This document shows positions 25,188-36,246 of a stretch of 54,037 nt of DNA, piece after piece. A model generated the notes under the pieces. The model was not told where the DNA came from. It ran no database searches and saw only the letters and a program-made list of their open reading frames with translations. The DNA is from a virus, in the IMG/VR virus record IMGVR_UViG_3300023297_000011, positions 1-54,037 of that record, one strand, 5' to 3'. How positions within the stretch are numbered: the stretch's first letter is position 1; each line of letters opens with the position of its first letter. The position numbers were made by a program, and so were the translations under genes.

Positions 25188-25544
25188 ATGGATAATATTG
25201 TAGCACGAATTGAAAAAGACTTAATAACTGAAAGGTTTAAGTATTTAATGACAATGCCAAGTCCTTTGAGGTTACAATTAAAAAGAATAGAAGACAAAGT
25301 GTTCAAGTTATGGAAACTGGACACTGTTTATGTAGGGCAAATAAGGATTGATTGCTTCGATGCTTGTGCTAATAGCAGGTTAACACTTAATCAGTTGGAG
25401 GATGTTATTTTAAAGGAAGGCGAGAAATTAACTAAATACCCTTTCGATAAGGCATTGAAAAAGATAGTTAGATCAGCAAATAGGGCTAACAGAAAATCAG
25501 CATTTAAAACAATTGGCAAATTAATTAATGGTAAGGCTTCATGA
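25188..25544 (+). CDS. tail assembly chaperone-like, part 2
   Basis: 118 residues from ATG 25188 (MDNIVARIEKDL). The frame is open upstream to 25071 and overlaps part 1 in another frame, so a fused product by frameshift is possible. Helical; 17-bp overlap with the next gene. Confidence 0.5.
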   Translation: MDNIVARIEKDLITERFKYLMTMPSPLRLQLKRIEDKVFKLWKLDTVYVGQIRIDCFDACANSRLTLNQLEDVILKEGEKLTKYPFDKALKKIVRSANRANRKSAFKTIGKLINGKAS

Positions 25545-25965
25545 CATACGGATAAAATCAAATACTTTTGTGGCGAACATGAATGTTAATATCGCTTTAT
25601 CTATCCAGTCGGTAGAAAAAGAATTAGTTGACGAGAATAGAAAGCAAATGTTACAATCAAAAGATTCTGAATTTAATCCATTAATGCACGGAGGCACCGG
25701 AAGCGAACTATTAAGCCCGGCATATGCTAAAAGGACAAGGAAACGAACGCCAAATTTATATTTATCAGGTGATTTTCAAAAGGCAATGTTCCTGGATGTA
25801 AATGAGAATAATTTAACATGGTTTATAAACAGCGAAGACGACAAGGCAAATCAATTAGTAATCAATTACCGGAATATATTCGGGATTTACAATAAAGATT
25901 ACGCAAAGACAATAACGGGATTAGCATTTAGGCGAAGATATAGAAGATTAGTATTAGGAAAATGA
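25528..25965 (+). CDS. minor tail / HK97 gp10-like protein
   Basis: 145 residues with LYLSGDFQKAMFLDVNENN and a later NIFGIYNKDYA stretch, resembling tail-completion proteins. Position before the tape measure supports a tail role. Confidence 0.5.
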   Translation: MVRLHDIRIKSNTFVANMNVNIALSIQSVEKELVDENRKQMLQSKDSEFNPLMHGGTGSELLSPAYAKRTRKRTPNLYLSGDFQKAMFLDVNENNLTWFINSEDDKANQLVINYRNIFGIYNKDYAKTITGLAFRRRYRRLVLGK

Positions 25966-26609
25966 TAAAAAAATACTGGGAAATAAAAATTAGGGAATAC
26001 AATATCATGGAAAAGACTGGTATTGTAAGTCAATTTCGTAAATGGTATAATCCTTTCCCGGTTAAATATTTCACAAAACAGATAGATAGGGAATTAAAAC
26101 TTTTAAGTGAAAAAATAAACTCAACATTTGGTGATAATGAAAAAATGAAATTTGAATCTTTATTATGGCAGGTTAAAAGTCTTAATTTAATAAATGCAAT
26201 AAGATCAAATATTCTAGGAATATCAAATATTTTAGGATTAGGGACAAAATTAAAAGTATTAACAGAAAATCATAAAAGGCGTTTAAAACGAAAATTAAAG
26301 TTTAAAAACACAAACCTTTCAACATATATTAAAAACATAAAAAAGCTAACTGGAATTGAAATAAAAGAATTAGTTGATATTGATTTAGCTAATGAATATT
26401 TACAATATAAAATTGACAAGTATAATGAAATGATGCATAAACAACAAAAAAATGATTCAGTTAAGAAAGTTTACTTGATGAATGTTGTTGTTAGCATATT
26501 CACATATCTAAATCAAACTGCAAATGTAGAATTAACAGTATTGGAGTTTATTGATTTTCGCAATAGTGCAGTTGAAAAAAGCAAAAAAGAAAAAGTAGAT
26601 AATGGCTGA
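25962..26609 (+). CDS. hypothetical tail-region protein
   Basis: 215 residues, strongly basic and helical (RRLKRKLKFKNTNLSTYIKNIKKL). Overlaps both neighbours by 4 and 8 bp. Not recognised. Confidence 0.6.
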   Translation: MIKKYWEIKIREYNIMEKTGIVSQFRKWYNPFPVKYFTKQIDRELKLLSEKINSTFGDNEKMKFESLLWQVKSLNLINAIRSNILGISNILGLGTKLKVLTENHKRRLKRKLKFKNTNLSTYIKNIKKLTGIEIKELVDIDLANEYLQYKIDKYNEMMHKQQKNDSVKKVYLMNVVVSIFTYLNQTANVELTVLEFIDFRNSAVEKSKKEKVDNG

Positions 26610-29577
26610 AATTGCTCAAATATTTAATACTAATGAACCGAAAAAGATAATTGCGGTAGATAATGCTTTGATTAAGACTGATAATTCTGTACTTAAAATA
26701 ACTGAAGATTTAAACAACTTAATAAAAACTCTTTCTAACAATAAAATTGGATTAGAAGCTTTAAATAAGGCTTATGAAAACTCAAAACAAAAGGTAATAG
26801 AAATAGACAAAGTTTCAAACAAACAAATAGAAATAGGGAAACAGCTAACAAGGATCGAACAGGAGCGGATAAAATTAAGAAAACAGCAGCAACAAACCCT
26901 TACAAAAAGTTTAGTTGTAGAAGAAAGAAGCAATGTAATACTTCAAAAAGGTAAATTACTTTTACAACAACAAACAAAAGAATTAAAACTATTATTAGTA
27001 GCTAAAAGGGCACAGCAAGGCAGCACACAGCAGTTAAATGCCGTTGTTGCAATATTAAACAATAGATTATCAAAGGTTAATCAAACAACGCTAGACGGCA
27101 AAAAGAAGGCTGATTTATTGCGATCTTCAATTGATAGGTTGAATAGTAGGATAACAGCTCAGGGAACTGCAATGTCGAAGCAGAAGCGCAATATAGGAAA
27201 TTATACGTCTGCGTTGGCTGGGGTTGGTACTAAAGCAAAAATGGTTGCTATGCAATTTGCCGGAGCTTTAGGATTAACAAGTGTTGTATTTCTTTTTGTA
27301 AATGTATTGAAAAATGCCTTTGGCACAATTAGGGGTTTTACAAAAGAGAATGCAGTATTAGCTGGGGTTTTAGGTAAAACACGAAAAGAAGTAGAACAAT
27401 TAACAGAACAGGCAGTTAATTTAGGTAGTGTTTATCCTATATTAGCTTCTGAGGTAACCAAATTACAAGTTTCTTATGCCAGATTAGGTTTTACTCAATC
27501 CGATATAATAAATTTAACAGAAGCCACTATTTTAGGTTCTATAGCATTAAATTCAGAACTGGATAAAACGGCGACACTTGTTGGTGCAGTTGTTAAGGCT
27601 TACCAAGATCTTGGTACTGCAGATGCAAGTAAAATTATAGATCAACTCACAAGAGCTACTCAAATATCAAGTCAGAGTTTTGTTACACTTGAAACAGCAT
27701 TGCCTAAAGTTGCTGGGGCAGCAAATGCTTTAAATGTACCACTTTCTAAAACATTGTCATTGTTGGGTATAGCTCAAGATGCAACACTTGATGCTTCTAT
27801 TGCAGGAACTTCATTGAGAAATATATTTTTAGAAATAGCCAAGAAGGGAATAACACTGGAGCAGGCTTTAGGACAAATAAGAACAAGTTCCAATAGACTT
27901 GTGACTTCATATGATTTATTTGGCAAAAGGGCTGCTATTGTTGGGTTGGCACTTGCTAATAATATTGAATTAATAGATACTTTCGATACCTCATTGCAGA
28001 ATGCAGGAGGAACAGCAGAAAAAGTTGCTAAAGAACAAATGGAAACACTTGATGGCTCTATATTAAGTGTTGCTAGTTCGTGGGAAAAATTAATCCTTGG
28101 GTTTAGAGAGAGTGAGGGATTTTTAAGTGCATTTTTTAAAAGCCTAGCATTGTCTCTTGATATAGCTTCAGATAAATATCTAAATACTATTCAAAAAGTT
28201 ATAGCTGGCACTGGTGTAGAGGAATTATGGGGCGCTCCAATTAAAAAACAACTAGCATTTCAAAAATGGGCATTGACTAAAATTCAGAGCCTTGATGAAG
28301 AGAGTATTCAGATGCTTATTGATAAAAATAAAAAATATATAGAGAAAGACAAGGAATTTGAAAAAGATTTTATGTCTGCTGTTGATTTTAGAATAAAACA
28401 AATTGAAAAAAATGAAATAGAATCAGAAAAACGTAAGAAATTAGCAAAACAACAGGCTGAACTTGAGAAAATTGCACTTGAAAAAGAAGCAATTGCAAAG
28501 CGTGAAAATGAATTGGAAATTGCAGCAAAAAAGGAAGCTGATATTGAGAAAAAATTATCTATTGAGAAAGAAAAACTAATATTAAAAGAACGTAAACTAA
28601 GGCTTGAAAACGCAGAAGAACGTATTGATTTAGATCAAGAAATATTTGACGAAGCTGAAAAGTTTATTGATGACGAATTAAAACTAATTGAAGATGCTGC
28701 TCTTGAAGAAATAGACATAGAAAAAAATAAAAACCAAAAAATATTAGATAATGTAAAGGAATTTGCTGAAAAAGAAAAAGAAGTTGATAAAGAATTATTA
28801 GATGCTAAAAAGGAAACAGCCATTGATGGCGTGAATACTCTTTTTGCATTAGCCGAGGGTTCTTTTAATAAAAAACTAGAACGATTAGAACAGGAAAAAC
28901 AAATTGAGCTATCAAATGACCAATTAACAACAGAACAGAGGGAAAAACTTGATGCTGATTATGAAATAAGAAGGCAAAAAATACAACAGGAAAAAAAGAA
29001 CGCTGATAAAATACAGGCTATTGCTGAAATAGGAATAAATACGGCAAAAACGGTAGGTGCTATTAAATTGAAAGTATTAGAAATGAAAGCTGCAGCCGCA
29101 TTGAATCCGCTATTATTACCACTTATTCCTATTGTTGCTGCTCAGATACCTTTTGCTATAATAAGCGGTGCATTATCAGCAGCAGCAGTGGCAGCATACG
29201 AAGATGGGACAACAAACGCACCGTCTGATTTTGTTGCGGGTGAAACAAAAAATGGAGGATCAAAACGTGAATTGGTTGCAACAAGGTCAGGACAGGTTTA
29301 TTTAGCCGAAAAGCCAACTAGGTTTAAAGGAAATCAATTTAAAGGCGCAACTGTATTTAAAAATGAAGATACTGAAAAAATAATGTCACAAACCGATCAT
29401 TCAGGATTTGGTCAAAGGACAATGACAGACGAACGTATTTTAAACGGGCTTAGCTCGGTTGAGAAAGCAATTAAAAACAAACCTATTCAAATAGTTGACA
29501 AAGATTACAGAACAATAGGATTACAACAAAATAATCATAGAGAAATTTATTTAAATAGATTAAGATACGGTAAATGA
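26602..29577 (+). CDS. tape measure protein
   Basis: 991 residues. Coiled coil at 40-200, then a TP901-type core (about 210-480) with ASEVTKLQVSYARLGFTQSD and GAANALNVPLSKTLSLLGIAQDA. Charged coiled coil at 590-770 and a second hydrophobic segment near 840 (AALNPLLLPLIPIVAAQIPF). It sets tail length; about 990 residues predicts a siphovirus tail of moderate length. No sheath gene accompanies it. Confidence 0.9.
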   Translation: MAEIAQIFNTNEPKKIIAVDNALIKTDNSVLKITEDLNNLIKTLSNNKIGLEALNKAYENSKQKVIEIDKVSNKQIEIGKQLTRIEQERIKLRKQQQQTLTKSLVVEERSNVILQKGKLLLQQQTKELKLLLVAKRAQQGSTQQLNAVVAILNNRLSKVNQTTLDGKKKADLLRSSIDRLNSRITAQGTAMSKQKRNIGNYTSALAGVGTKAKMVAMQFAGALGLTSVVFLFVNVLKNAFGTIRGFTKENAVLAGVLGKTRKEVEQLTEQAVNLGSVYPILASEVTKLQVSYARLGFTQSDIINLTEATILGSIALNSELDKTATLVGAVVKAYQDLGTADASKIIDQLTRATQISSQSFVTLETALPKVAGAANALNVPLSKTLSLLGIAQDATLDASIAGTSLRNIFLEIAKKGITLEQALGQIRTSSNRLVTSYDLFGKRAAIVGLALANNIELIDTFDTSLQNAGGTAEKVAKEQMETLDGSILSVASSWEKLILGFRESEGFLSAFFKSLALSLDIASDKYLNTIQKVIAGTGVEELWGAPIKKQLAFQKWALTKIQSLDEESIQMLIDKNKKYIEKDKEFEKDFMSAVDFRIKQIEKNEIESEKRKKLAKQQAELEKIALEKEAIAKRENELEIAAKKEADIEKKLSIEKEKLILKERKLRLENAEERIDLDQEIFDEAEKFIDDELKLIEDAALEEIDIEKNKNQKILDNVKEFAEKEKEVDKELLDAKKETAIDGVNTLFALAEGSFNKKLERLEQEKQIELSNDQLTTEQREKLDADYEIRRQKIQQEKKNADKIQAIAEIGINTAKTVGAIKLKVLEMKAAAALNPLLLPLIPIVAAQIPFAIISGALSAAAVAAYEDGTTNAPSDFVAGETKNGGSKRELVATRSGQVYLAEKPTRFKGNQFKGATVFKNEDTEKIMSQTDHSGFGQRTMTDERILNGLSSVEKAIKNKPIQIVDKDYRTIGLQQNNHREIYLNRLRYGK

Positions 29578-31781
29578 GTGAGTGGTTAAATAGCAAAGAG
29601 TCGAATACATATCCTCCGTACAGGTTTAAATTAGTTAATCCTGAGACCGCTCAATTCGTAAATCTTGGAGTTGATAGCGAACCTTTAGAATGGGCTAGTG
29701 GTATCATCGAGCTTAACCGTAGGATTAAAGTAGGTGGTGTATTTACATCCTTTGCGGTTAGTTCATTAACGTTTATAAAAGAAGGTGCTAACTTTGTCCG
29801 GTCAATCTGGACAGAAAAAGAATTTAATGGTAAATGCGATCTTCATGTATATTGGTTTAAAAATTCAACCCGTGACTATGTGGAGTTTCCGAGCAGCTTT
29901 GCCCTCAACTTTGCAACATGTAAACCTAAAAAGAAAATAGGTAAAAATGCAATTGGTTTAAATATAGAAGCAATTAATAGTGACGTGTTAACGAAATTAG
30001 ATAATCGTAGCGATACTGATGTAGACGTAACCAAAACCACAACAATAGGAGGCGTTGACATAATTGATTACGGAGAGTCAGGAGCCGGGTTTACATATCA
30101 GGATTTACGAAAGAATATAAACTTTCCTGCCTATACAATTATCAATTCAACTCAATCAAGATTGCCAAGTTCTGCTGATGGTTCAACGCTTCCAAGATTG
30201 TCTGGGCAAATATCTTATTGTTCTGTTCCAGTAAGAACCGTATTATCTGACTTTGATGAAATTGGCGATGTTGTACATGTGACAAGAAAAACAAGTTTAG
30301 CTGATGTAAATTCTATTTTTGATACTGCTTTAGTTGATTATAGTTTTACTTTTTCGTATTCAGTTACGGTAAACGTTACCGATAAACATTCAGTAAACCC
30401 ATGGACTTTGAAATTAATAGAAACCGATTCTTTGGGTGCTATTGTTAACGAAAACGTGTTTGATTCATTTGGAACCATTAAGCAAAATTACTTTTTATCT
30501 GGAAGCAGTACTGTAACTATATCTGCTGGCAATTCATTTAAGTTTGTTATTGAGGTTGGAGATTATGCGGATATTGCCGCCGAACTTGTTTATTATCAAA
30601 CGCAACTTTCACCATTTACTGAATATTATACAGAGGCATTTTTTAAACAAACTGTAGCAAATTCGGACGCAGCAACAACCGAATCATTTCCTTTGTACGA
30701 GGCTTTTGAAAGGGTATTACAACATAACCTAGACGTTCAATTTCCTTTCTATTCTGAATATTTAGGCCGTCCAGAATGTGTTTATAATTTGGATGGTGAT
30801 ACCTATGCAACCGAAAGCCAATTAAGGCACTTTAATGTAATGTCTGGTCTAAATGTAAGGGGTTTAGCTTTAAGCAATAATGACAATCCTTTAGCAATAA
30901 ATTTTGATAAACTTTATGATTCTTCAAGTTCAATACTGAATTTAGGAATGGCAATTGAAGTTATTGATGACTTTACCAGGGTGCGGGTTGAAGAATACGC
31001 TCACTTTTTTGATGATACTGAAGTATTGGATATCTCCGCCAGAATATCAACATACGATATTGAAAGCGAAGCAATGCCAGAACTTGCTTATTTTAAGGTT
31101 AAATCAGGATTTAAAGATTTTGATTACGAAGAAATAAACGGGCGGGGTGAGTATAACACCGAAGCTTTGCATACTACTATTATTGAAACAGACACTGAAT
31201 TTGATAATGTTTGCGATTTAAGAGGTGATACAAAAGAGTTTATAGATCTTCTTACTAGTCCAATAATTCAGGACGGTACAAAAGATGAAAAATCAGATAA
31301 TGATATTTTTATTCTTAAAACTCAGGAAGACGGCGATGACTGGAAACCGGAAACAGATGAAAATATAGCTATTAATAATGATACCTCAATATTCGGTGTT
31401 AATTCAATGAATTTATATATTACTCCTTTACGTAATTTAATAAGGAATAGTTGTAAAATAAAAGCATCATTAACAAAATTCCTAGCTAGCTATGTGCGTT
31501 TTCAAACCTCTAAAAAATTACAAACACTTGAAACAACAGGAGAGGGTGAAACGTGGACAGAGAATCAAAATGTACTGGTTGATGATTTAAACGACCCAAT
31601 TTACAAACCGATAAAACATACAGTAGAATGCAAATTTACTTATGATGATTTTGTTTTAATTCAGGCTAATATGTTCGGTTTGATTCGTTTTTCATCTACG
31701 TTAACCGGATATTTATTGAACCTGAAGAAAAAGAACAATGAAGACAAAGCAATAATAACAATAATTGAAAAATATAGCTAA
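29574..31781 (+). CDS. tail tip / distal tail protein
   Basis: 735 residues directly after the tape measure, the position of Dit/Tal proteins. Beta-rich N-terminal third; a later segment has LDVQFPFYSEYLGRPE. Function by synteny only. Confidence 0.6.
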   Translation: MSEWLNSKESNTYPPYRFKLVNPETAQFVNLGVDSEPLEWASGIIELNRRIKVGGVFTSFAVSSLTFIKEGANFVRSIWTEKEFNGKCDLHVYWFKNSTRDYVEFPSSFALNFATCKPKKKIGKNAIGLNIEAINSDVLTKLDNRSDTDVDVTKTTTIGGVDIIDYGESGAGFTYQDLRKNINFPAYTIINSTQSRLPSSADGSTLPRLSGQISYCSVPVRTVLSDFDEIGDVVHVTRKTSLADVNSIFDTALVDYSFTFSYSVTVNVTDKHSVNPWTLKLIETDSLGAIVNENVFDSFGTIKQNYFLSGSSTVTISAGNSFKFVIEVGDYADIAAELVYYQTQLSPFTEYYTEAFFKQTVANSDAATTESFPLYEAFERVLQHNLDVQFPFYSEYLGRPECVYNLDGDTYATESQLRHFNVMSGLNVRGLALSNNDNPLAINFDKLYDSSSSILNLGMAIEVIDDFTRVRVEEYAHFFDDTEVLDISARISTYDIESEAMPELAYFKVKSGFKDFDYEEINGRGEYNTEALHTTIIETDTEFDNVCDLRGDTKEFIDLLTSPIIQDGTKDEKSDNDIFILKTQEDGDDWKPETDENIAINNDTSIFGVNSMNLYITPLRNLIRNSCKIKASLTKFLASYVRFQTSKKLQTLETTGEGETWTENQNVLVDDLNDPIYKPIKHTVECKFTYDDFVLIQANMFGLIRFSSTLTGYLLNLKKKNNEDKAIITIIEKYS

Positions 31782-32962
31782 TGTTTACAAGCTCTAAAAT
31801 AAATAGCGTCACTTTTAAAAACCTCGATGGTGGGTATCCTAACAAGTGGAATACTTTACACGCTGACAGGAAACAGGCTGGATATACTATTATAGAATAT
31901 TGCCAGCAGTTTAATTATGGCGATATTATTTATCTTCAGTTTACTTCTGATGTGGCAACATTACCAACTTTAAATATTTTTATTCCTGAAATACAAACAC
32001 CAATAACCGGAACTTTAGTAAGTAGTTATACTGGTTTAGATAACAGGTATTTCTTTGATTTTGAGGTTACTCTAGGCGCAACGTATTACGACAAGAAAAT
32101 AACATTTACGTGTGTTCAGGGGGCTAATACATTAACCAGTGAGCCTATTTATTGCCGTGACTTAACAGAGGATATTGCAGACGGTAAAATAAGGCGTTTG
32201 AAATATACCAATTTAGATAGGAACGAAAGCGATTTATCAGATTATTGGATTGACTGGTCTGAAGTAGCCTTTATGTATTTCTATGTTGAAGCGGTTGATT
32301 TGGACCCGAATGACTCAGATTCTATTGAAATATTGGAAGGATCACAAAGCAAAACTATTATTTCAGCTAACTATTATAGCGGGTTGACATTTAATACAGG
32401 GGGTATTCCTGATTATCTAGCTACAAAAATAGGAATAATAAGCGATTTAGATGTATTTGAAATGAACGGGCTGCAATACATCAAAGAAGGAGAAATCGAA
32501 CAGGAACGATATGGTCAGAGTACATCTATTCAATGTTCTTTAAAATTAACTCAAAAAAATGAGGTTGGTTTAAATGTTGATGATTTAGGAATAACAAATA
32601 CAGATACAACTATGGCAATAGTACCAATTCGAAATACAGGAGTAACAACAGCCGGGGCGGTAATAGAAAACCCTGAAGGTTATATGTTACATTCAATATT
32701 TATACGACACGCATTAACGAGCGCAGCAGCTACGGCGGTAGTAACAATTGGAACTACCTTGGCTGGTACTGATTTGATTGACGCAATGCAAGGAAGCATA
32801 ACGCTAGCCTCTTATCCCTCAACCGGAAAGTTTAAGGGATATTCAAGGCACTTTTTAAAGAATCCAGATGCTGCAAGCAACGTTTATATAGCTGTTTCGG
32901 GAACCGGTGCAGTAATGGACATAATTATAAACTTCGATACTGTTATCGATACAACATCTTAA
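31781..32962 (+). CDS. tail tip-associated protein
   Basis: 393 residues, beta-rich, no signal peptide; begins at the stop of the distal tail gene. Likely baseplate or receptor-binding component, by position. Confidence 0.55.
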   Translation: MFTSSKINSVTFKNLDGGYPNKWNTLHADRKQAGYTIIEYCQQFNYGDIIYLQFTSDVATLPTLNIFIPEIQTPITGTLVSSYTGLDNRYFFDFEVTLGATYYDKKITFTCVQGANTLTSEPIYCRDLTEDIADGKIRRLKYTNLDRNESDLSDYWIDWSEVAFMYFYVEAVDLDPNDSDSIEILEGSQSKTIISANYYSGLTFNTGGIPDYLATKIGIISDLDVFEMNGLQYIKEGEIEQERYGQSTSIQCSLKLTQKNEVGLNVDDLGITNTDTTMAIVPIRNTGVTTAGAVIENPEGYMLHSIFIRHALTSAAATAVVTIGTTLAGTDLIDAMQGSITLASYPSTGKFKGYSRHFLKNPDAASNVYIAVSGTGAVMDIIINFDTVIDTTS

Positions 32963-32964
32963 AC

Positions 32965-35900
32965 ATGAAAAAGATACTAACATTAATATTGATTTTGTTT
33001 TCATTTATAGTTTATTCTCAGGAAGAAGGGGAAAACATAAATGTTGATTTAATGAAACTTAATAATGCTATTTATGGAAATAAATCAGGTGGCATTGATA
33101 CCGTAATTGTGGTTAATGCCGATTCAACAGGGCAGTTTAAGTATAAGAACATGTCTGACCCCGCCGTTGATTTGGATGGTATAAATTTACGTACACTGGT
33201 TGCTTATATTGCAACGGATGGAGGTTGGGATTCAGTTGTATTCAACTCCTCAGACGGTTATTTGCGAGCCTATTTAAGCGGTTCTGTTGTTGATTCTACG
33301 AGTATTGATGATAGGTATTTATTATTAAGTGCAGCCGGAGATACCGTAAGAGCAAATCTTCCTGATATTATTGTTTCAGACGGAACAATACTAGACAAAT
33401 CAATAAGTATATTCAAGGGAACGTCTGGAGATACCATTGAATCTTCGAATATGTTAATTGATGGTATTGGAAATATTTTGCCAACTATTGCAGATTCATT
33501 TGAATTAGGTAGCGCTACTAAGCCTTTTAAGGATGCACATTTTAGAGATGTAAATGGTGTTCCTTTTACTGCAAGGCAACTATCCAGGTTGCACCGAGAT
33601 TATTCGGAAGAGGCAGCAATATTACCTTATACTATATCAGAAAGTACTTCTGGAGGTGTATGGACAATTACATTAACGGAGGTAGAAAGTAATGGTTTTT
33701 TAGCATTTGTGTTAGATGATAAAACCTTATTCAGCATAGGTTCTACTATGAGTGTTAATGCAACAGCTGTGGCTGGAACGGATGCAAGCCCTAATACTGT
33801 GTATGTGTATGTTCAAAATGATGGTAGTGATAATCCTGAATTAGTTGCAACGAATACTAGTCCCGAAGGAGTTGTTATACATGCTCATGTGTCTAACTAT
33901 AAGGTTGGTTCGGTTTCAACAAGTTCTACTAAAATTTATGGTAAATCTGATGCTGTAATTGAAATGTATAAATTAGCCTCTAATATTTATCATAGAACAT
34001 TTTATCAAGGTCCTATATATTTTTCAGGATTGACACAAGTTGTAACTTCTACAGATTTAACTATTGGTGTAGGTTCTTATGAATCCATTTTTGAAACAAT
34101 AACAACAACACAGAAGCAAGTAACAGTTGATAGTTTATTTTTTGTTAAAAATGATGGGACTTATTCTACTTTAAACGATTTTTCTTTTGATGTAGAATAT
34201 TCAGATGGTGTGGCTATTGCTGATGGTAAATTCTTTAATGTTGTATTGGGGGTAATGGAAAATGGAAATACAAACATAATGGCATTAGTTCAGAGTGGTG
34301 GTTCCGAAGAATATAAGGATTTTAATAAGGCTTTTGAAGATAAAAAAAATCAAACAATATATAGGCCAACGGATGCTTTTTTAAAGAACTTATTCGTATC
34401 TGTATGTCGAATAATAGTTAAGAGAGATGGTGTTAATTATGTATTACAACAATTTGATGATGGGAATTATTTTTACGATTTAAGAAATGAGTCTGGTTCT
34501 GGTGGAGGTTCTAGTTCAGCAGCAAATATAGCTGACGGGACAGTTGATGACCAGTTAACTACATGGAATAATACAACTGGAGAATGGGAACCTATTTCCA
34601 GAAGTGCAATACTATTAACTGGATTCGATTCAACAGGATTTGAAGTAAGCCAAAGCCAAGTAGTAGGATTAACCGATAGTTTAGATTTAAAGCTAGATAA
34701 AGATGCGGTGGGGGATTCAATAACCAATAATCCTACTGTAATAGCTAATTCGGGGTTAACTTTAGACGATGTAACCACAAATGGAGATGTTACTAGTAAT
34801 GGGATAGACGTAGGTAGTGTTTCTATATCAGGAGCAAATATTAACACAGGAGGAACATTAGGCAATGTGGCTTATTTAGATAATGCAAATGCGTTTACTG
34901 CCACTGGGACTACTAGTTTTTTGGGGCGAATTAGTCCATTGAGCATTGTGACAGGCAATCAGATAGTGTCCACCGCATCAGGATTAAATGTTGCGAATGT
35001 GTTTAATGCTACAGCCAATAATGGGGCAGGAAATCAATGGGGTACGCTTCAGTCTATAATGAATACGGAATCGGGTCAATCAACAGTTAACGAGCTTGAT
35101 GGCATATTGACTTTGCTAAATCATTATTCTGGATTTACATTACCGACATGGAGAGGCGTTGAAACAGGGGGTGCTTTTGTTGATGGTGTTGGTTCCATTG
35201 TTAATTATGCATATGGTCTGGATGCAAATTTACCAACAGTAACCAATAGTGGAAGTGTAGGAGTAGCAGCAGCAATACATATTGCATCACAATCGACATC
35301 TGGAATAACTTCACCGTATGCGATATTGAGCCAACAAACAGCACCATCATTATTCTCAGGTAATTTATATCTAACAAACAATACTGGGAATAATTCATCA
35401 TTTGGGACAACAAATGATTATACGAGTATTACTGCATCTACAAACGGATTTCAATTAAAAACAAATAGAGATACAACCGTAATATATACCGATAGTTTAG
35501 GTGTTACTACAATCGGCAATACAGAAACTCATGGACTCAGCTTGACTCCCAGTCTAATTATTAATGGAATGGGATTAGATAACGGATCATCGGAATCTGG
35601 TAATTATGGTGGATTGCTATTAAATGCCAATAGTAATTATTCCGGTAGTGCAAGAAAATATTTAATAACAAATGCTTATGCGATTAATAAGTTTGCTATA
35701 ATAAGAAGTGCGGATGCTTCGACCTACCCTGCACTCGGAGTCGGTGGAGCAATATCTTCGGGAACAGTTGATTTTGTAATAGACAATACCGGCAAAATAG
35801 GACTCGGTACAATCGCCCCGACAGCCAAAGTCCACATAGCAGCAGGAACAGCCACAGCTTCAACAGCACCTTTTAAATTCACAAGTGGAACAAACCTCAC

Positions 35901-36231
35901 AACAGCAGAGGCAGGGGCATTTGAATACGATGGAGCAAAACTATACTTCACACCAAGCGGAACGACAAGGGAAACTGTGGCTTATGTAAGTGATATAACA
36001 GCAGCCACCCACACCCATGTATTTAATGAAACGCCCTCTGGAACTATTAACGGTTCAAATACAACATTTACTTGCACGCAAACATTTACTGCAAATTCAA
36101 GTCAGGTGTATTTAAATGGGCAAAGACAAGTATTAGGATTAATGTACACCGAAAGCACGAATACAATCGTTTTCGAGGCGGCTTACATTCCGATTACGGA
36201 CGATATTTTGAGAATTGACTTCATATATTAA
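32965..36231 (+). CDS. large fibre protein with signal-peptide-like N-terminus
   Basis: 1088 residues. N-terminus MKKILTLILILFSFIVYSQ looks like a Sec signal. The body is Ser/Thr/Gly-rich and beta-repetitive (fibre-like). A GKIGLGTIAPTAKVHIAAG stretch, as in fibre or chaperone-type domains, and a compact C-terminus (SSQVYLNGQRQVLGL) follow. Likely host-binding fibre. Confidence 0.7.
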   Translation: MKKILTLILILFSFIVYSQEEGENINVDLMKLNNAIYGNKSGGIDTVIVVNADSTGQFKYKNMSDPAVDLDGINLRTLVAYIATDGGWDSVVFNSSDGYLRAYLSGSVVDSTSIDDRYLLLSAAGDTVRANLPDIIVSDGTILDKSISIFKGTSGDTIESSNMLIDGIGNILPTIADSFELGSATKPFKDAHFRDVNGVPFTARQLSRLHRDYSEEAAILPYTISESTSGGVWTITLTEVESNGFLAFVLDDKTLFSIGSTMSVNATAVAGTDASPNTVYVYVQNDGSDNPELVATNTSPEGVVIHAHVSNYKVGSVSTSSTKIYGKSDAVIEMYKLASNIYHRTFYQGPIYFSGLTQVVTSTDLTIGVGSYESIFETITTTQKQVTVDSLFFVKNDGTYSTLNDFSFDVEYSDGVAIADGKFFNVVLGVMENGNTNIMALVQSGGSEEYKDFNKAFEDKKNQTIYRPTDAFLKNLFVSVCRIIVKRDGVNYVLQQFDDGNYFYDLRNESGSGGGSSSAANIADGTVDDQLTTWNNTTGEWEPISRSAILLTGFDSTGFEVSQSQVVGLTDSLDLKLDKDAVGDSITNNPTVIANSGLTLDDVTTNGDVTSNGIDVGSVSISGANINTGGTLGNVAYLDNANAFTATGTTSFLGRISPLSIVTGNQIVSTASGLNVANVFNATANNGAGNQWGTLQSIMNTESGQSTVNELDGILTLLNHYSGFTLPTWRGVETGGAFVDGVGSIVNYAYGLDANLPTVTNSGSVGVAAAIHIASQSTSGITSPYAILSQQTAPSLFSGNLYLTNNTGNNSSFGTTNDYTSITASTNGFQLKTNRDTTVIYTDSLGVTTIGNTETHGLSLTPSLIINGMGLDNGSSESGNYGGLLLNANSNYSGSARKYLITNAYAINKFAIIRSADASTYPALGVGGAISSGTVDFVIDNTGKIGLGTIAPTAKVHIAAGTATASTAPFKFTSGTNLTTAEAGAFEYDGAKLYFTPSGTTRETVAYVSDITAATHTHVFNETPSGTINGSNTTFTCTQTFTANSSQVYLNGQRQVLGLMYTESTNTIVFEAAYIPITDDILRIDFIY

Positions 36232-36246
36232 TAAAAACATAGGAAA

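Noticed and set aside
34473-34865. 130-residue minus-strand ORF
   Set aside because: Antisense shadow of the large fibre gene.
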